Shown here one piece after another: positions 42,009-50,506 of a stretch of 64,000 nucleotides of DNA (position 1 is the stretch's first letter; each line of letters begins with the position of its first letter). This stretch comes from Pseudonocardia kunmingensis (lineage in GTDB: Bacteria; Actinomycetota; Actinomycetes; Mycobacteriales; Pseudonocardiaceae), in assembly GCF_006716445.1 (NCBI RefSeq), contig NZ_VFPA01000001.1:1860001-1924000 (forward strand), given 5' to 3'. Position numbers and translations under genes: made by a program. The notes beneath the pieces are model-generated. The model ran no database searches. It worked only from the letters and a program-made list of their open reading frames with translations, and had not been told where the DNA came from.

Positions 42009-44114
42009 TCAGGCGCCGATGCGGCCCGGTCGGCCGCCCGGACCAGCTCGCCAGATGTTCACCACCGACGGGCGCGGCTGGGTGCCGGGGCCGTCGGGCC
42101 AGGTGCTCATCGGCGTCTCCGGGCTCGCGCCGTCCAGGTCGCCCGGGTGCTGCGGCGAGATCAGCACGAACCCCTCGGTGACCACCGGGCCGCAGCACTC
42201 CGCCCCCGCCGGGACGCTCGCGAACAGCGTGGTGCGCCCGCGGGTCGGGCCCTCCAGCGACACCCCGTACAGGCCGTCGTTGATGTTCAGCTCCAGGCCG
42301 GAGTCCGTGGAGATCCACAGGTTGCCGTAGGGGTCGAACGCGAGGTTGTCCGGCGAGGTGATGGGGCTGACCTGGCTCTTGTCGAACCCGCCGAAGTAGG
42401 TGCTCGGGTCGTTCGGGTCGCCGCACAGCAGCAGGATCGACCAGCCGAAGCTCGTGGCGGTCGGGTCGTTGCCCTCCTCGACCAGCTCGATGACGTGCCC
42501 GTGCTTGTTGTCCAGCCGCGGGTTCGCCTCGTCGGGGCCGGTGGTGCGCGTGGCGTCGGCCTTGCCGCGGTCGCTGTTGTTGGTCAGCGCCAGGTAGACG
42601 GTGCCGGTGCGCGGGTTGGCCTGGACGTCCTCGGGGCGGTCCATCTTGGTGGCGCCCACCTTGTCCGCCGCCTCGCGGGTGTAGACGTACACCTCGGCCG
42701 CGGTCATGCCGTCGACGAACGAGCGGTCGCCCGCCGCCAGCGGGATCCACTCGCCACCACCGTCGAACGCACCGTCGGCGGGCACCGCACCGTTCCCGGT
42801 GATCTCGGCGGCGGGGCTGTTCCCGGTGAACCGGGCGACGTAGAGCGTGCCGCGGGTGAGCAGGGTGCGGTTGTGCTCACGGGCGGCACGGCTCTCGCCT
42901 TCCCGCATCGCCTCGTCCGAGACGAACTTGTAGACGTAGTCGAACCGCTCGTCGTCGCCCATGTAGGCCACCGCGCGCCCGTCCTCGGCGAGCCGGATCG
43001 TGGCGCCCTCGTGCTTGAACCGGCCGAGCGCGGTGTGCTTCAGGGGCGGGACCGCCGGGTCGAACGGGTCGACCTCGACCACCCAGCCGAAGCGGTTGAC
43101 CTCGTTGGGCTCCTGCGCCAGGTCGAAGCGGGAGTCGAACCGCTCCCACAGCCGCTCGGTGCCCGCCTCCTCGATCCCGTAGCGCTGCACGCGGGCGGCC
43201 GCGACCGGGTCGGAGATCGAGCCCCCGTTGGCGAAGTACTGGTTGAAGTTCTCCTCGCCGGACAGGAACGTCCCCCACGGCGTGACGCCGCCCGCGCAGT
43301 TGTTGAACGTGCCCAGCACCCGGGTGCCGGAGGCGTCCGCACCGGTCTTCAGCAGGTCCGATCCGGCCGCCGGGCCGTCGAGCACGAACTCCGAGGTGCC
43401 CGTGTAGCGGCGGTTGTACTGCCCGTCGAGCACCGGCGTCATGCGGCCGGTCTCCCGGTCGCGCTCCACGACGACCACGGTCAGGCCGTGCGCGGCCAGG
43501 CCGATCCGGAACTGCTCCTCGGTGGGGTCGGCCGGGTCGTACCCGCGGAACATCAGCGGCTCGAGTGTGTACTCGTGGTTGGAGAACATCAGGTACCGCT
43601 CGCCGGGGCCACGCAGCGGCACCAGCCCGCAGAAGTCGTTGTTGTAGCCGAACTGGGCGGCCTGCGCCTCGGCCGTCTGGTTCTCGAAGTCGAACTCCGG
43701 CGCCCCGGGCACCACCGGGTCGCCCCAGCGGATCACGACGTTGCTCTCGTAACCGGGCGGCAGCGTGATCGCGTCGGTGGTGTTCGGCGGCACCGGCTCG
43801 TACGCGAGGCCCTGCGGCAGGCCGGGCTCACCACCGGCCTGCGGGCCGGCCCCGGGCGCGCAGGCCGCGGTGGCGGTGGTGGCGCCGGCGGCGAGGGTCA
43901 GGACGGCACCGGCGCGCAGCACGCCGCGGCGGCTCACCGCGCGGGCGAGCACGTCGCCGAAGTACTCGTTCTCGGAGGTGTTGGGCTCGTCGTGGGCGCA
44001 CGCGTTGCCGCAGCGGTAGCGGCAGGTGAGTCCCTGCCGGCCACCGTGGCGGGGGGTCAGCAGCGGCAGCGAGAGAGTGGACCGGAGACCGGTCTCCGGG
44101 CGTGGCAGGGCCAC
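42009..44114 (-). CDS. phoX: PhoX-type secreted alkaline phosphatase
   Basis: About 701 residues of the PhoX family (calcium- and iron-dependent phosphatase exported by Tat). Typical are CGNACAHDEPN and YFGDVLARAVSRRGVLRAGA, the Tat twin-arginine region after an unusually long 50-residue lead. The core shows MFSNHEYTLEP, NNCAGGVTPWGT, FLSGEENFNQY (iron/calcium ligands) and KHEGATIRLAEDG, with the PhoX beta-propeller repeats to the end. The GTG at 44114 is chosen since GGAGG lies six nt upstream; an ATG at 44120 abuts that site. It scavenges phosphate from esters outside the cell; no Pho box was recognised. Confidence 0.88.
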   Translation of the reverse strand: MALPRPETGLRSTLSLPLLTPRHGGRQGLTCRYRCGNACAHDEPNTSENEYFGDVLARAVSRRGVLRAGAVLTLAAGATTATAACAPGAGPQAGGEPGLPQGLAYEPVPPNTTDAITLPPGYESNVVIRWGDPVVPGAPEFDFENQTAEAQAAQFGYNNDFCGLVPLRGPGERYLMFSNHEYTLEPLMFRGYDPADPTEEQFRIGLAAHGLTVVVVERDRETGRMTPVLDGQYNRRYTGTSEFVLDGPAAGSDLLKTGADASGTRVLGTFNNCAGGVTPWGTFLSGEENFNQYFANGGSISDPVAAARVQRYGIEEAGTERLWERFDSRFDLAQEPNEVNRFGWVVEVDPFDPAVPPLKHTALGRFKHEGATIRLAEDGRAVAYMGDDERFDYVYKFVSDEAMREGESRAAREHNRTLLTRGTLYVARFTGNSPAAEITGNGAVPADGAFDGGGEWIPLAAGDRSFVDGMTAAEVYVYTREAADKVGATKMDRPEDVQANPRTGTVYLALTNNSDRGKADATRTTGPDEANPRLDNKHGHVIELVEEGNDPTATSFGWSILLLCGDPNDPSTYFGGFDKSQVSPITSPDNLAFDPYGNLWISTDSGLELNINDGLYGVSLEGPTRGRTTLFASVPAGAECCGPVVTEGFVLISPQHPGDLDGASPETPMSTWPDGPGTQPRPSVVNIWRAGPGGRPGRIGA

Positions 44115-44147
44115 CGTCATCCTCCAGGGGCGTTCGGGAAACGCGCT

Positions 44148-44153
44148 GACCCT
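44148..44153 (-). promoter_or_regulatory. -10 box (TAGGGT) for phoX
   Basis: On the minus strand TAGGGT lies 33 nt before the GTG and gives a leader of about 27 nt containing GGAGG. No -35 or Pho box could be recognised by eye. Confidence 0.4.
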
Positions 44154-44299
44154 AGGCAGGGCCACTGAGGGTGGGATGGCGTCCAGATGGAGCAGAGGTG
44201 AACGTGCCCGGGGAGGGCGAGGCGTGCGTCACCCCGATCACCCTGGGCGAACACCGCCGCTCTGGGCGAACACGGGCCCGGTGGGGCGCAGAACCGTCC

Positions 44300-44305
44300 T
44301 AGCGT
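44300..44305 (+). promoter_or_regulatory. -10 box (TAGCGT) for the ClpP-like gene
   Basis: TAGCGT 28 nt before the GTG, followed by AGGAG at 44324-44328. Identical hexamers precede the MFS gene at 34366 and the phosphofructokinase gene. Confidence 0.4.
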
Positions 44306-44333
44306 CGGGTTCTCGCCGACGACAGGAGCCCCC

Positions 44334-45002
44334 GTGCCGATCACCAGCGCCACCCACCCCCGACCGCCGTTCCCCACCCCGAGTCCCTCGCCCCTGCCGC
44401 CCGCGCAGCCGTCCCCGCCCCCGGTCCGCGGCCTGGTGCTGCACTCGTCACCGGCCACCGTCCCCAGCGGTTCCGACCCGGTGCTGGACCGGCTGCTCGA
44501 GGAGCGCATCGTGTTCCTCGGCCGGGAGGTCGACGACGAGATCGCCAACCGGATCAGCGCCCAGCTGCTGCTGCTCGCCGCGCTGGACCCCGAGCGCGAC
44601 ATCACGTTGTACATCAACTCGCCCGGCGGCTCGGTCACCGCGGGCATGGCGATCTACGACACGATGCGCCTGGTCCGCCCGGACGTCGCGACCTGGGCCA
44701 TCGGCTTCGCCGCGTCCATGGGGCAGTTCCTGCTCTCGGCCGGCACACCGGGCAAGCGGCATGCGCTGCCCCACGCGCGGATCCTGATGCACCAGCCCTC
44801 GGCCGGGATCGGCGGCAACGCCACCGACATCGCGATCCGCGCCGGGGTCTACGGCGAGATGAAGCGCGAGATCGCCGAGATCACCGCCCGGCACACGGGC
44901 CAGACCTTCGAGACGATCACCGCCGACGCCGACCGCGACCGCTGGTTCACCGCCGTCCAGGCCCGCGAGTACGGCCTGGTCGACCACGTGGTGCAGGCCT
45001 GA
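44334..45002 (+). CDS. ClpP-family serine protease with Pro-rich N-terminus
   Basis: 222 residues. Residues 1-45 are Pro/Ser-rich and absent from ordinary ClpP. The rest is the ClpP fold: INSPGGSVTAGMAIYDTM, nucleophile S128 in GFAASMGQFLLSAG (usual form SMAAVLLAAG), His153 in ILMHQPSAG and the Asp region DADRDRWF. The triad thus looks intact. ClpP works with Clp ATPases; no Clp ATPase gene is here, so this is an extra copy beside the housekeeping clpP1P2 pair expected elsewhere. GTG start with AGGAG upstream. Confidence 0.88.
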   Translation: MPITSATHPRPPFPTPSPSPLPPAQPSPPPVRGLVLHSSPATVPSGSDPVLDRLLEERIVFLGREVDDEIANRISAQLLLLAALDPERDITLYINSPGGSVTAGMAIYDTMRLVRPDVATWAIGFAASMGQFLLSAGTPGKRHALPHARILMHQPSAGIGGNATDIAIRAGVYGEMKREIAEITARHTGQTFETITADADRDRWFTAVQAREYGLVDHVVQA

Positions 45003-45024
45003 CCCACCCGGGGTGGAGGCGGCG

Positions 45025-46380
45025 ATGGCGGGGTACCCAGGCCCGGTGCCCCGGTTCCGCATACCGCTGCCGCTCGTGCTCGCCGTGCTCGTCGCCGTAC
45101 CGGGTACTTACCTCGGTGCGGCGTCCTACCTCGGCCTCCCGCACCCGGAGCTGCCCGCACCGCTCGGCGCGCTGATCTACGGCATCGCGATCATCGCGGC
45201 CGCGTTCGTCCTCTCGTGGGCGGCCGAGGCGGCCCAGGTCGACGTCAGCGCCGGGCTCGCGCTGGCGGTCCTCGCCCTGCTCGCCGTGCTGCCCGAGTAC
45301 GCCGTCGACTTCGTCTTCAGCCTCCAGGCGGGCCTCGTCTACGGGGAGCACGGCGAGTGCGTGCCCACCCCGGACGGCGCCAACCCGTGCTCGCTCGCGC
45401 TCGCGAACATGACCGGCGCCAACCGGGTGCTCGTCGGCATCGGGTGGCCGGTCGTCGTGCTGGTGGCCGCGGTCGCGGCGCTGCGGGCGCGCCGGGCGGG
45501 CACGGCCACCGGCGTCTCACCCCGCGGCGTGACGATGCCGCGCGCCATGTCGGCGGAGATCGTCTACCTCGGGATCGCCACGGTGTACTCGCTGCACCTG
45601 CCGCTGCGGACCTCACTCACGCTGCTCGACGCCGCCGTGCTCGTGTCGATCTTCGTGGCGTACGCGATCCGGCTCGCGAAGGCACCGGCCGAGGAACCGG
45701 ACCTCATCGGCACCTCGGCCTGGATCGGCGGCTTCGAACGCCGGCGCCGCCGCAGCACCTACCTGTCGCTGTTCGCCGTGGCCGCGCTCGTCATCCTGGC
45801 CAGCGCCGAGCACTTCGCCGACAACCTCGTGCAGACCGGCGCCGAGCTCGGCGTCGACGAGTTCCTGCTGGTCCAGTGGGTGGCCCCGATCGCGAGCGAG
45901 GCGCCGGAACTGATCGTCGCCTGCCTGTACGCGGCCCGGCTCAAGGCGAGCGACTCGCTCGGCACCCTGCTGTCGAGCAAGGTCAACCAGTGGACGCTGC
46001 TCGTCGGCACCATCCCGATCGTGTTCGCGCTCGCCTCCCGCTCGGTGCACGGCCTCCCGCTGGACGCCCAGCAGCGCTTCGAGCTGCTCCTCACCGCCGC
46101 GCAGTCGCTGTTCGCCGTGAGCCTGCTGATCGCCCTGTCCCTGACGGCGTGGGGCGCGGTGGCGTTGTTCGTGCTGTTCGCCATCCAGTTCGTCGCCAGC
46201 CTCACGCTCCCGACCGAGGTCGACCGCGTCGTCGTGATCGTGCTCTCGGCCCTCTACGTCGTGCTCTCCGCCGGGCTGCTGCTGCGCAGGCGACGGGCGC
46301 TGGGACGGACCCTCCGCGACGGTCTCGTCACGCCCTTCGACGAGCTGGCGGAGGGTGAGCGGGTGTCGCCCTCTCGGTGA
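45025..46380 (+). CDS. Sodium/calcium-exchanger-family (CaCA) membrane protein
   Basis: 451 residues with about 11-12 membrane helices in two halves. Each half carries an alpha-repeat-like acidic motif: LAVLPEYAVDFVFSL and IASEAPELIVACLY, the ion-binding Glu/Asp positions of the CaCA family. A cytoplasmic loop with GGFERRRRRS divides the halves. It exchanges Ca2+ or another cation against Na+ or H+. The ATG at 45025 has GGAGG 5 nt before it, better than the GTG at 45013. The gene follows the ClpP-like gene by 22 bp. Confidence 0.85.
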   Translation: MAGYPGPVPRFRIPLPLVLAVLVAVPGTYLGAASYLGLPHPELPAPLGALIYGIAIIAAAFVLSWAAEAAQVDVSAGLALAVLALLAVLPEYAVDFVFSLQAGLVYGEHGECVPTPDGANPCSLALANMTGANRVLVGIGWPVVVLVAAVAALRARRAGTATGVSPRGVTMPRAMSAEIVYLGIATVYSLHLPLRTSLTLLDAAVLVSIFVAYAIRLAKAPAEEPDLIGTSAWIGGFERRRRRSTYLSLFAVAALVILASAEHFADNLVQTGAELGVDEFLLVQWVAPIASEAPELIVACLYAARLKASDSLGTLLSSKVNQWTLLVGTIPIVFALASRSVHGLPLDAQQRFELLLTAAQSLFAVSLLIALSLTAWGAVALFVLFAIQFVASLTLPTEVDRVVVIVLSALYVVLSAGLLLRRRRALGRTLRDGLVTPFDELAEGERVSPSR

Positions 46381-46394
46381 CGGAGCCGTCGCGC

Positions 46395-46400
46395 TAGCGT
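46395..46400 (+). promoter_or_regulatory. -10 box (TAGCGT) for the phosphofructokinase gene
   Basis: TAGCGT 39 nt before the ATG, with GGAGAGG at 46425-46431 just upstream of the start. Confidence 0.4.
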
Positions 46401-46439
46401 GACGGCGCCCACTTCTGCATCGATGGAGAGGTACGAGCC

Positions 46440-47465
46440 ATGCGCGTCGGCGTGCTCACGGGAGGCGGGGACTGCCCCGGACTGAACGCGGTCATCCGGG
46501 CCATCGTCCGCAAGGGCGTGCCGGAGTACGGCTACTCCTTCCTCGGCTTCCGCGACGGCTGGCGGGGGCCGTTGGAGGCGCTCACGAAGCCGCTGGACAT
46601 CCCCGCCGTGCGCGGCCTGCTCCCGCGCGGCGGCACGATCCTCGGCTCCTCGCGCACCAACCCGTTCGCGGTGCCGGACGGCGTCGAGCGCATCCAGCGC
46701 AACCTGCAGGACCTCGGCGTCGACGCGCTCATCGCGATCGGCGGCGAGGACACCCTGGGCGTGGCCACGAAGCTGCACGAGATGGGCGTCAACGTCGTCG
46801 GCGTGCCGAAGACGATCGACAACGACCTGTCGGGCACCGACTACACGTTCGGCTTCGACACCGCGGTGAACATCGCGACCGAGGCGATCGACCGCCTGCA
46901 CACCACGGCGGAGTCGCACCACCGCGCCCTGATCGTCGAGGTGATGGGCAGGCACGCCGGCTGGATCGCGCTGCACTCCGGCATGGCGGGCGGTGCGAGC
47001 GCCATCCTCATCCCGGAGATCCGCTTCGACATCGACAAGGTCTGCCGGTGGGTCGAGTCGCGCTTCCGGCTCGACTACGCGCCGATCGTGGTGGTGTCCG
47101 AGGGCGCCATGCCGAAGGACCGCGACGAGGTGCTGCAGAGCGGCGAGAAGGACGCCTTCGGCCACGTCCGCCTGGGCGGCATCGGCGACTGGCTCGCCCA
47201 CCAGATCGAGGAGCGCACCGGCAAGGAGGCCCGCACCACGGTGCTCGGGCACGTCCAGCGCGGCGGCACCCCGACGGCTCGCGACCGCTGGCTGGCCACC
47301 CGCTTCGGCCTGCACGCGATCGACGCCGTGCACGCGGGCTCGTGGGGCCAGATGACCGCGCTGCGCGGCACCGACATCGAGCTGGTCCCCCTCTCGGAGG
47401 CGACGAAGGAGCTCAAGGTCGTCGACCCCGGCCTCTACGCCGAGGCCGAGGTCTTCTTCGGCTGA
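46440..47465 (+). CDS. pfp: Pyrophosphate-dependent 6-phosphofructokinase
   Basis: 341 residues. Phosphorylates fructose 6-phosphate, reversibly, with PPi. Two positions separate PPi from ATP enzymes: here GGED (D104) replaces the GGDG of ATP forms, and PKTIDND (K124) replaces PGTIDND. Both fit PPi use, and the chain closely resembles the PPi enzyme of Amycolatopsis methanolica as I remember it. Substrate-binding MGRHAGWIAL and GHVQRGGTP are intact. GGAGAGG precedes the ATG. A PPi enzyme allows flux in the gluconeogenic direction as well. Confidence 0.9.
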   Translation: MRVGVLTGGGDCPGLNAVIRAIVRKGVPEYGYSFLGFRDGWRGPLEALTKPLDIPAVRGLLPRGGTILGSSRTNPFAVPDGVERIQRNLQDLGVDALIAIGGEDTLGVATKLHEMGVNVVGVPKTIDNDLSGTDYTFGFDTAVNIATEAIDRLHTTAESHHRALIVEVMGRHAGWIALHSGMAGGASAILIPEIRFDIDKVCRWVESRFRLDYAPIVVVSEGAMPKDRDEVLQSGEKDAFGHVRLGGIGDWLAHQIEERTGKEARTTVLGHVQRGGTPTARDRWLATRFGLHAIDAVHAGSWGQMTALRGTDIELVPLSEATKELKVVDPGLYAEAEVFFG

Positions 47466-47480
47466 CCCCTCCGCCAACGC

Positions 47481-47575
47481 GCGCGAGTCCCCCAACCAAC
47501 AGCGCGAGTCTCCCGTTCTGACAGCGCGAGTCTCCCGTCTCGACAGCGCGAATCTCCCAAAACGACAGTGCGACT
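47481..47575. repeat. 22-bp tandem repeat array between convergent genes
   Basis: Five units beginning GCGCGAG/GCGCGAA/GTGCGAC at 47481, 47502, 47524, 47546 and 47568, spaced 21-22 bp. Unit core: GCGAGTCTCCCGTTC then GACAG. It fills the gap between the phosphofructokinase and amidase genes, which run toward each other. The same core occurs in the two arrays at 59.3-59.7 kb. There are no spacers, so it is not a CRISPR. Confidence 0.85.
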
Positions 47576-47612
47576 CAGCATCCGCTCTGGTCCAGGAGTC
47601 GGAGCCCCCAGC

Positions 47613-49010
47613 TCACCCTGCTACGCGGGGTTCGGGGATCGGGGCCGGGATCGGGAGGCGGGCCTCGACCTCGCCGGCGGCCGCGAGGCAGACGTCCTCG
47701 CGGTAGCGCGGTCCGATCAGCTGCACGCCGAGCGGCTGGCCGTCGACCACCCCGGTCGGCACGGCCACCGCCGGCACGCCGACGCAGGTGGTGGCCGTGC
47801 ACAACCGCATCCCGAGCATCGCGCGCAGCCCCTGCTCGGCGTCGAACGGGTCCACGTCGAACGGCCGCTCGGTGTACACCGGCCCGAGCACGAGGGGGTA
47901 GCGCTGGGCGAACGCGTCCCACTCCCGCATGACGCCGAACCGGGTGGCCGAGGCCGCCAGGTAGCCCTCGAGGTCGGCGGGCGGGCGCCGGGCCATCGAC
48001 AGCTCCATGTGCTGCGCCGACTCCTCGGTGAGCAGCCGCCGGATCGAGGGCCAGCGCAACCCGAACTCGGTGGTGATCAACGTCCCGTACGCGGCCAGGG
48101 CGTCCGCGAGCCGTGGCGGCTCCGCCTCCTCGACCTCGTAGCCCGCCTCGCCCAGTGCGGCCGCGGCCCGCTCCAGCTCCGCCCGGATCTGCGGGTCGAC
48201 GCCGAGCCCCGCCGGGTCGACGCACAACGCGACCCGCCGGGGCAGCGGTGGCCCCGCCGCCCGCGGGACCGCGCGCGGGTCGGCCGGGTCGGTTCCGGCG
48301 AGGGCGTCGAACGCGAGGCCCAGGTCCTCGACGGTGCGCGCGATCGGACCGTCGACCGGGAACAGCTGCGAGGCCGGTGTCGGGTCGGCGCCCCCGACGC
48401 GGTGGTCCTGGGCGATGCCGCCGTAGCTCGGCTTCAGCGCCGCGACCCCGCAGAACATCGCCGGCAGCCGCACCGACCCGCCCGAGTCGTTGCCGAGCCC
48501 GATCGCGGCCATCCCCGACGCGACGGCCGCACCGTCCCCGCCACTGGTGCCCCCTGGGCTGCGGATCGCGCCCCACGGGTTGCGGGTCTCCCCGAACAGC
48601 TGGCTGACGGTGGTGTTCCCGGCGAGCGCGAGGTCGGGCATGTTGCTGTGCCCGATCGGGACCGCGCCGGCCGCCCGCAGCCGGCGCACCGGCGGCGCAT
48701 CCCGCCCGGCCACGGCGTCGCGGAAGTGGGGGACGCCGTGCGTGGTCGCGTACCCCGCGACGTCGATGTTCTCCTTGACGGTGAACGGCACGCCGGCCAG
48801 CGGCCCCACCGGCTCGCCCGCCCGCACCCGGGCATCGATCCGGTCCGCCTCGGCGAGCGCCTCGCCGAAGCGGACGGTGATGGCGTTGACCGCCGGGTCC
48901 ACCTCGTCGATCCGCGCGAGGCACCCCTCGATCACCTCGCGCGCCGACACCTCGCCGGCACCGACGGCCCGGCCGACGGCGGCCGCGCTCCACTCCCAGA
49001 TCCCGTCCAC
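47613..49010 (-). CDS. Amidase-signature-family amidase
   Basis: 465 residues. The Ser-cisSer-Lys triad of the amidase signature family is visible: K79 in FTVKENID, S156 in SPGGTSGG and S179 in GNDSGGSVRLPA. The residue before the nucleophile motif and the C-terminal CVGVPAVAVPTG are typical. It hydrolyses an unknown amide. The GTG start at 49010 has no ribosome-binding site but a TATCTT box six nt upstream, so the mRNA is leaderless. Two dyads overlap this promoter and the tetR stop codon, which makes control by the TetR protein encoded just upstream very likely. Confidence 0.9.
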   Translation of the reverse strand: MDGIWEWSAAAVGRAVGAGEVSAREVIEGCLARIDEVDPAVNAITVRFGEALAEADRIDARVRAGEPVGPLAGVPFTVKENIDVAGYATTHGVPHFRDAVAGRDAPPVRRLRAAGAVPIGHSNMPDLALAGNTTVSQLFGETRNPWGAIRSPGGTSGGDGAAVASGMAAIGLGNDSGGSVRLPAMFCGVAALKPSYGGIAQDHRVGGADPTPASQLFPVDGPIARTVEDLGLAFDALAGTDPADPRAVPRAAGPPLPRRVALCVDPAGLGVDPQIRAELERAAAALGEAGYEVEEAEPPRLADALAAYGTLITTEFGLRWPSIRRLLTEESAQHMELSMARRPPADLEGYLAASATRFGVMREWDAFAQRYPLVLGPVYTERPFDVDPFDAEQGLRAMLGMRLCTATTCVGVPAVAVPTGVVDGQPLGVQLIGPRYREDVCLAAAGEVEARLPIPAPIPEPRVAG

Positions 49011-49016
49011 GCACTC

Positions 49017-49054
49017 AAGATACAGAGCTGTATTCAGATACGCAGCTGCATATC
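49017..49054 (-). promoter_or_regulatory. Amidase promoter with two TetR-type operators
   Basis: The -10 box TATCTT (minus strand, 49022-49017) lies six nt before the amidase GTG. Dyad 1, ATACAGAGCTGTAT (49020-49033), is a perfect palindrome overlapping the -10. Dyad 2, GATACGCAGCTGCATATC (49037-49054), has one mismatched pair and overlaps the tetR stop. Their centres are 19 bp apart and share the GATACxxAGCTGxATxTC pattern. This fits two TetR dimers blocking the promoter. Confidence 0.7.
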
Positions 49055-49646
49055 AGTGGGTCCACAGCCGGTCCAACAACTCCACCGCGTCGACGACGAC
49101 GTCGGCCGGCAACCGGTCGGGCGCGAGCATGCGCTGCAGCAGCAGACCGTCCTCCAGCGCGTGCACGATCAGCGCGAGCTGCCGCGGGTCGGCGGGCGGC
49201 TCCACCCCGCGCTCCCGGAACCGGGACGCGAGCGCCCGCGCGTGGGCGTCGCGCGCCATGTCCTCCCGCGCGGCGAGCGCGGGCCGGGCCTCGGGATGGC
49301 GCAGCGCGTGCAGCAGCAGCTCCAGGCGCAGGGCCAGCCACTCCTCGAGGTGCTCGGCACGGGCGCGGTTCCACTCCCGCAGGCCCTCGTAGCCGTCCCC
49401 GCCGGGCAGCGCCCGCACCTCGGCGAGCTCCTGCTCGGTGCGCCGCTGCAGCAGCTCGCGGACGAGATCGTGCTTGTCGGCGAAGTTGCCGTAGAAGGCG
49501 CCGCGCGAGAAGCCGGCGCGCTCGGCGATCTGCTCCACCGACGCTCCGTTGACGCCGCGCTCGGCGAACAGGGCCGCGGCGGCGTCGAGCAGCAGCTCAC
49601 GGGTGCGCGCCCGGCTCTGCTCGCGGGTCAGGCGCTTGCTCGGCAC
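49053..49646 (-). CDS. TetR-family transcriptional regulator
   Basis: About 197 residues. The N-terminal TetR helix-turn-helix is LLLDAAAALFAERGVNGAS followed by VEQIAERAGFSRGAFYGNF; the C-terminal ligand domain (about 70-197) is of the AcrR-like type. The GTG at 49646 is chosen because a TATCGT box lies six nt upstream and no Shine-Dalgarno is present; an in-frame GTG at 49667 is possible. Its gene lies directly upstream of the amidase, and two matching dyads sit in the 42 bp between them, so the amidase is its probable target. Confidence 0.88.
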   Translation of the reverse strand: MPSKRLTREQSRARTRELLLDAAAALFAERGVNGASVEQIAERAGFSRGAFYGNFADKHDLVRELLQRRTEQELAEVRALPGGDGYEGLREWNRARAEHLEEWLALRLELLLHALRHPEARPALAAREDMARDAHARALASRFRERGVEPPADPRQLALIVHALEDGLLLQRMLAPDRLPADVVVDAVELLDRLWTH

Positions 49647-49652
49647 CGCGCC

Positions 49653-49658
49653 ACGATA
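49653..49658 (-). promoter_or_regulatory. -10 box of a leaderless tetR promoter
   Basis: TATCGT on the minus strand, six nt before the GTG at 49646. No copy of the amidase dyads is seen here, so autoregulation is not evident. Confidence 0.45.
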
Positions 49659-49694
49659 CGGCGTCACGCACGCGGCGACGGCGCGCTCCGTCGG

Positions 49695-50411
49695 CTACGG
49701 AGCGATCGCCGTCCGGGCGAGCCGAGCGGGCCGGCGTCCGACGCGCAGCACCTCCCAGTGGTCGCGCGGCGGCACCGGCGCCGCGACGGTCCGCAGCTGC
49801 GGGCGGGCCGGCTCGGGCCGTCCGGCCCGGCGCTTGCGCACCAGCCCGGCGACCGCCCCGATCGTGGTACCGACGCCCAGGCTCACGAGCAGGGCGACGA
49901 GCGGGTCGCTCGCGAACGCCGCGCCGCCCAGGAAGCCCAGCGCCGCGACGTAGGCGGCGGACATCGTGGCACCGATGGCGCTGTAGGCGAGGTACCGCGC
50001 GGTCGGGAACCGGATCGCCCCGGCCGCCAGCGCCGCGACGGTCCGTCCGGCCGGGATGTAGCGCGCGGTCAACAGGATGAGGCCACCCCGCGTCGTCAGG
50101 GTGTGCTGCATGCGGGCGAACAGCTCGGCCCGCGGCGTCCCGGGCTGCAGCCGCCCACGCACCACGGACCCGAACCCGCGACCGAGGACGTACGACGCCA
50201 CCTCGCCGAGGAACGCTCCCAGCGACGCCGCCGCCACCACCGCGAGCAGGTCCTGGCTCCCCGCGGCCGCCCCCACACCGGCCGCGATGATCAGCGCTTC
50301 GCTCGGCACCACGGGCAGCAGCGCGTCGACGGCGGCGAGCCCGACGATCACGAGCAGCAGCCACTGCGACGCCAACGCGCCGTCGAGCAGCAGCCGCAGT
50401 CCATCGATCAT
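49695..50411 (-). CDS. DedA-family membrane protein
   Basis: 238 residues. The SNARE-associated (DedA/VTT) domain with about five to six helices is clear: VVPSEALIIAAGVGAAAG, GEVASYVLGRGFG and the family's conserved loop LLTARYIPAGRTVAALAAGA. DedA proteins are linked to proton-dependent lipid carrier flipping, such as undecaprenyl phosphate or phosphatidylethanolamine. A basic, Pro-rich cytoplasmic tail follows (from about 190). The ATG is at 50411. Neighbours do not suggest a partner. Confidence 0.9.
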   Translation of the reverse strand: MIDGLRLLLDGALASQWLLLVIVGLAAVDALLPVVPSEALIIAAGVGAAAGSQDLLAVVAAASLGAFLGEVASYVLGRGFGSVVRGRLQPGTPRAELFARMQHTLTTRGGLILLTARYIPAGRTVAALAAGAIRFPTARYLAYSAIGATMSAAYVAALGFLGGAAFASDPLVALLVSLGVGTTIGAVAGLVRKRRAGRPEPARPQLRTVAAPVPPRDHWEVLRVGRRPARLARTAIAP

Positions 50412-50506
50412 GCAGCCAGGCTAGGAACCACGAGGTGGGCGGCACATCGGTCGAAAGTGCCGCCCGACCCGGATTTCGTATCAGGGTCCTCCCCGAGGGG
50501 AGGTCG

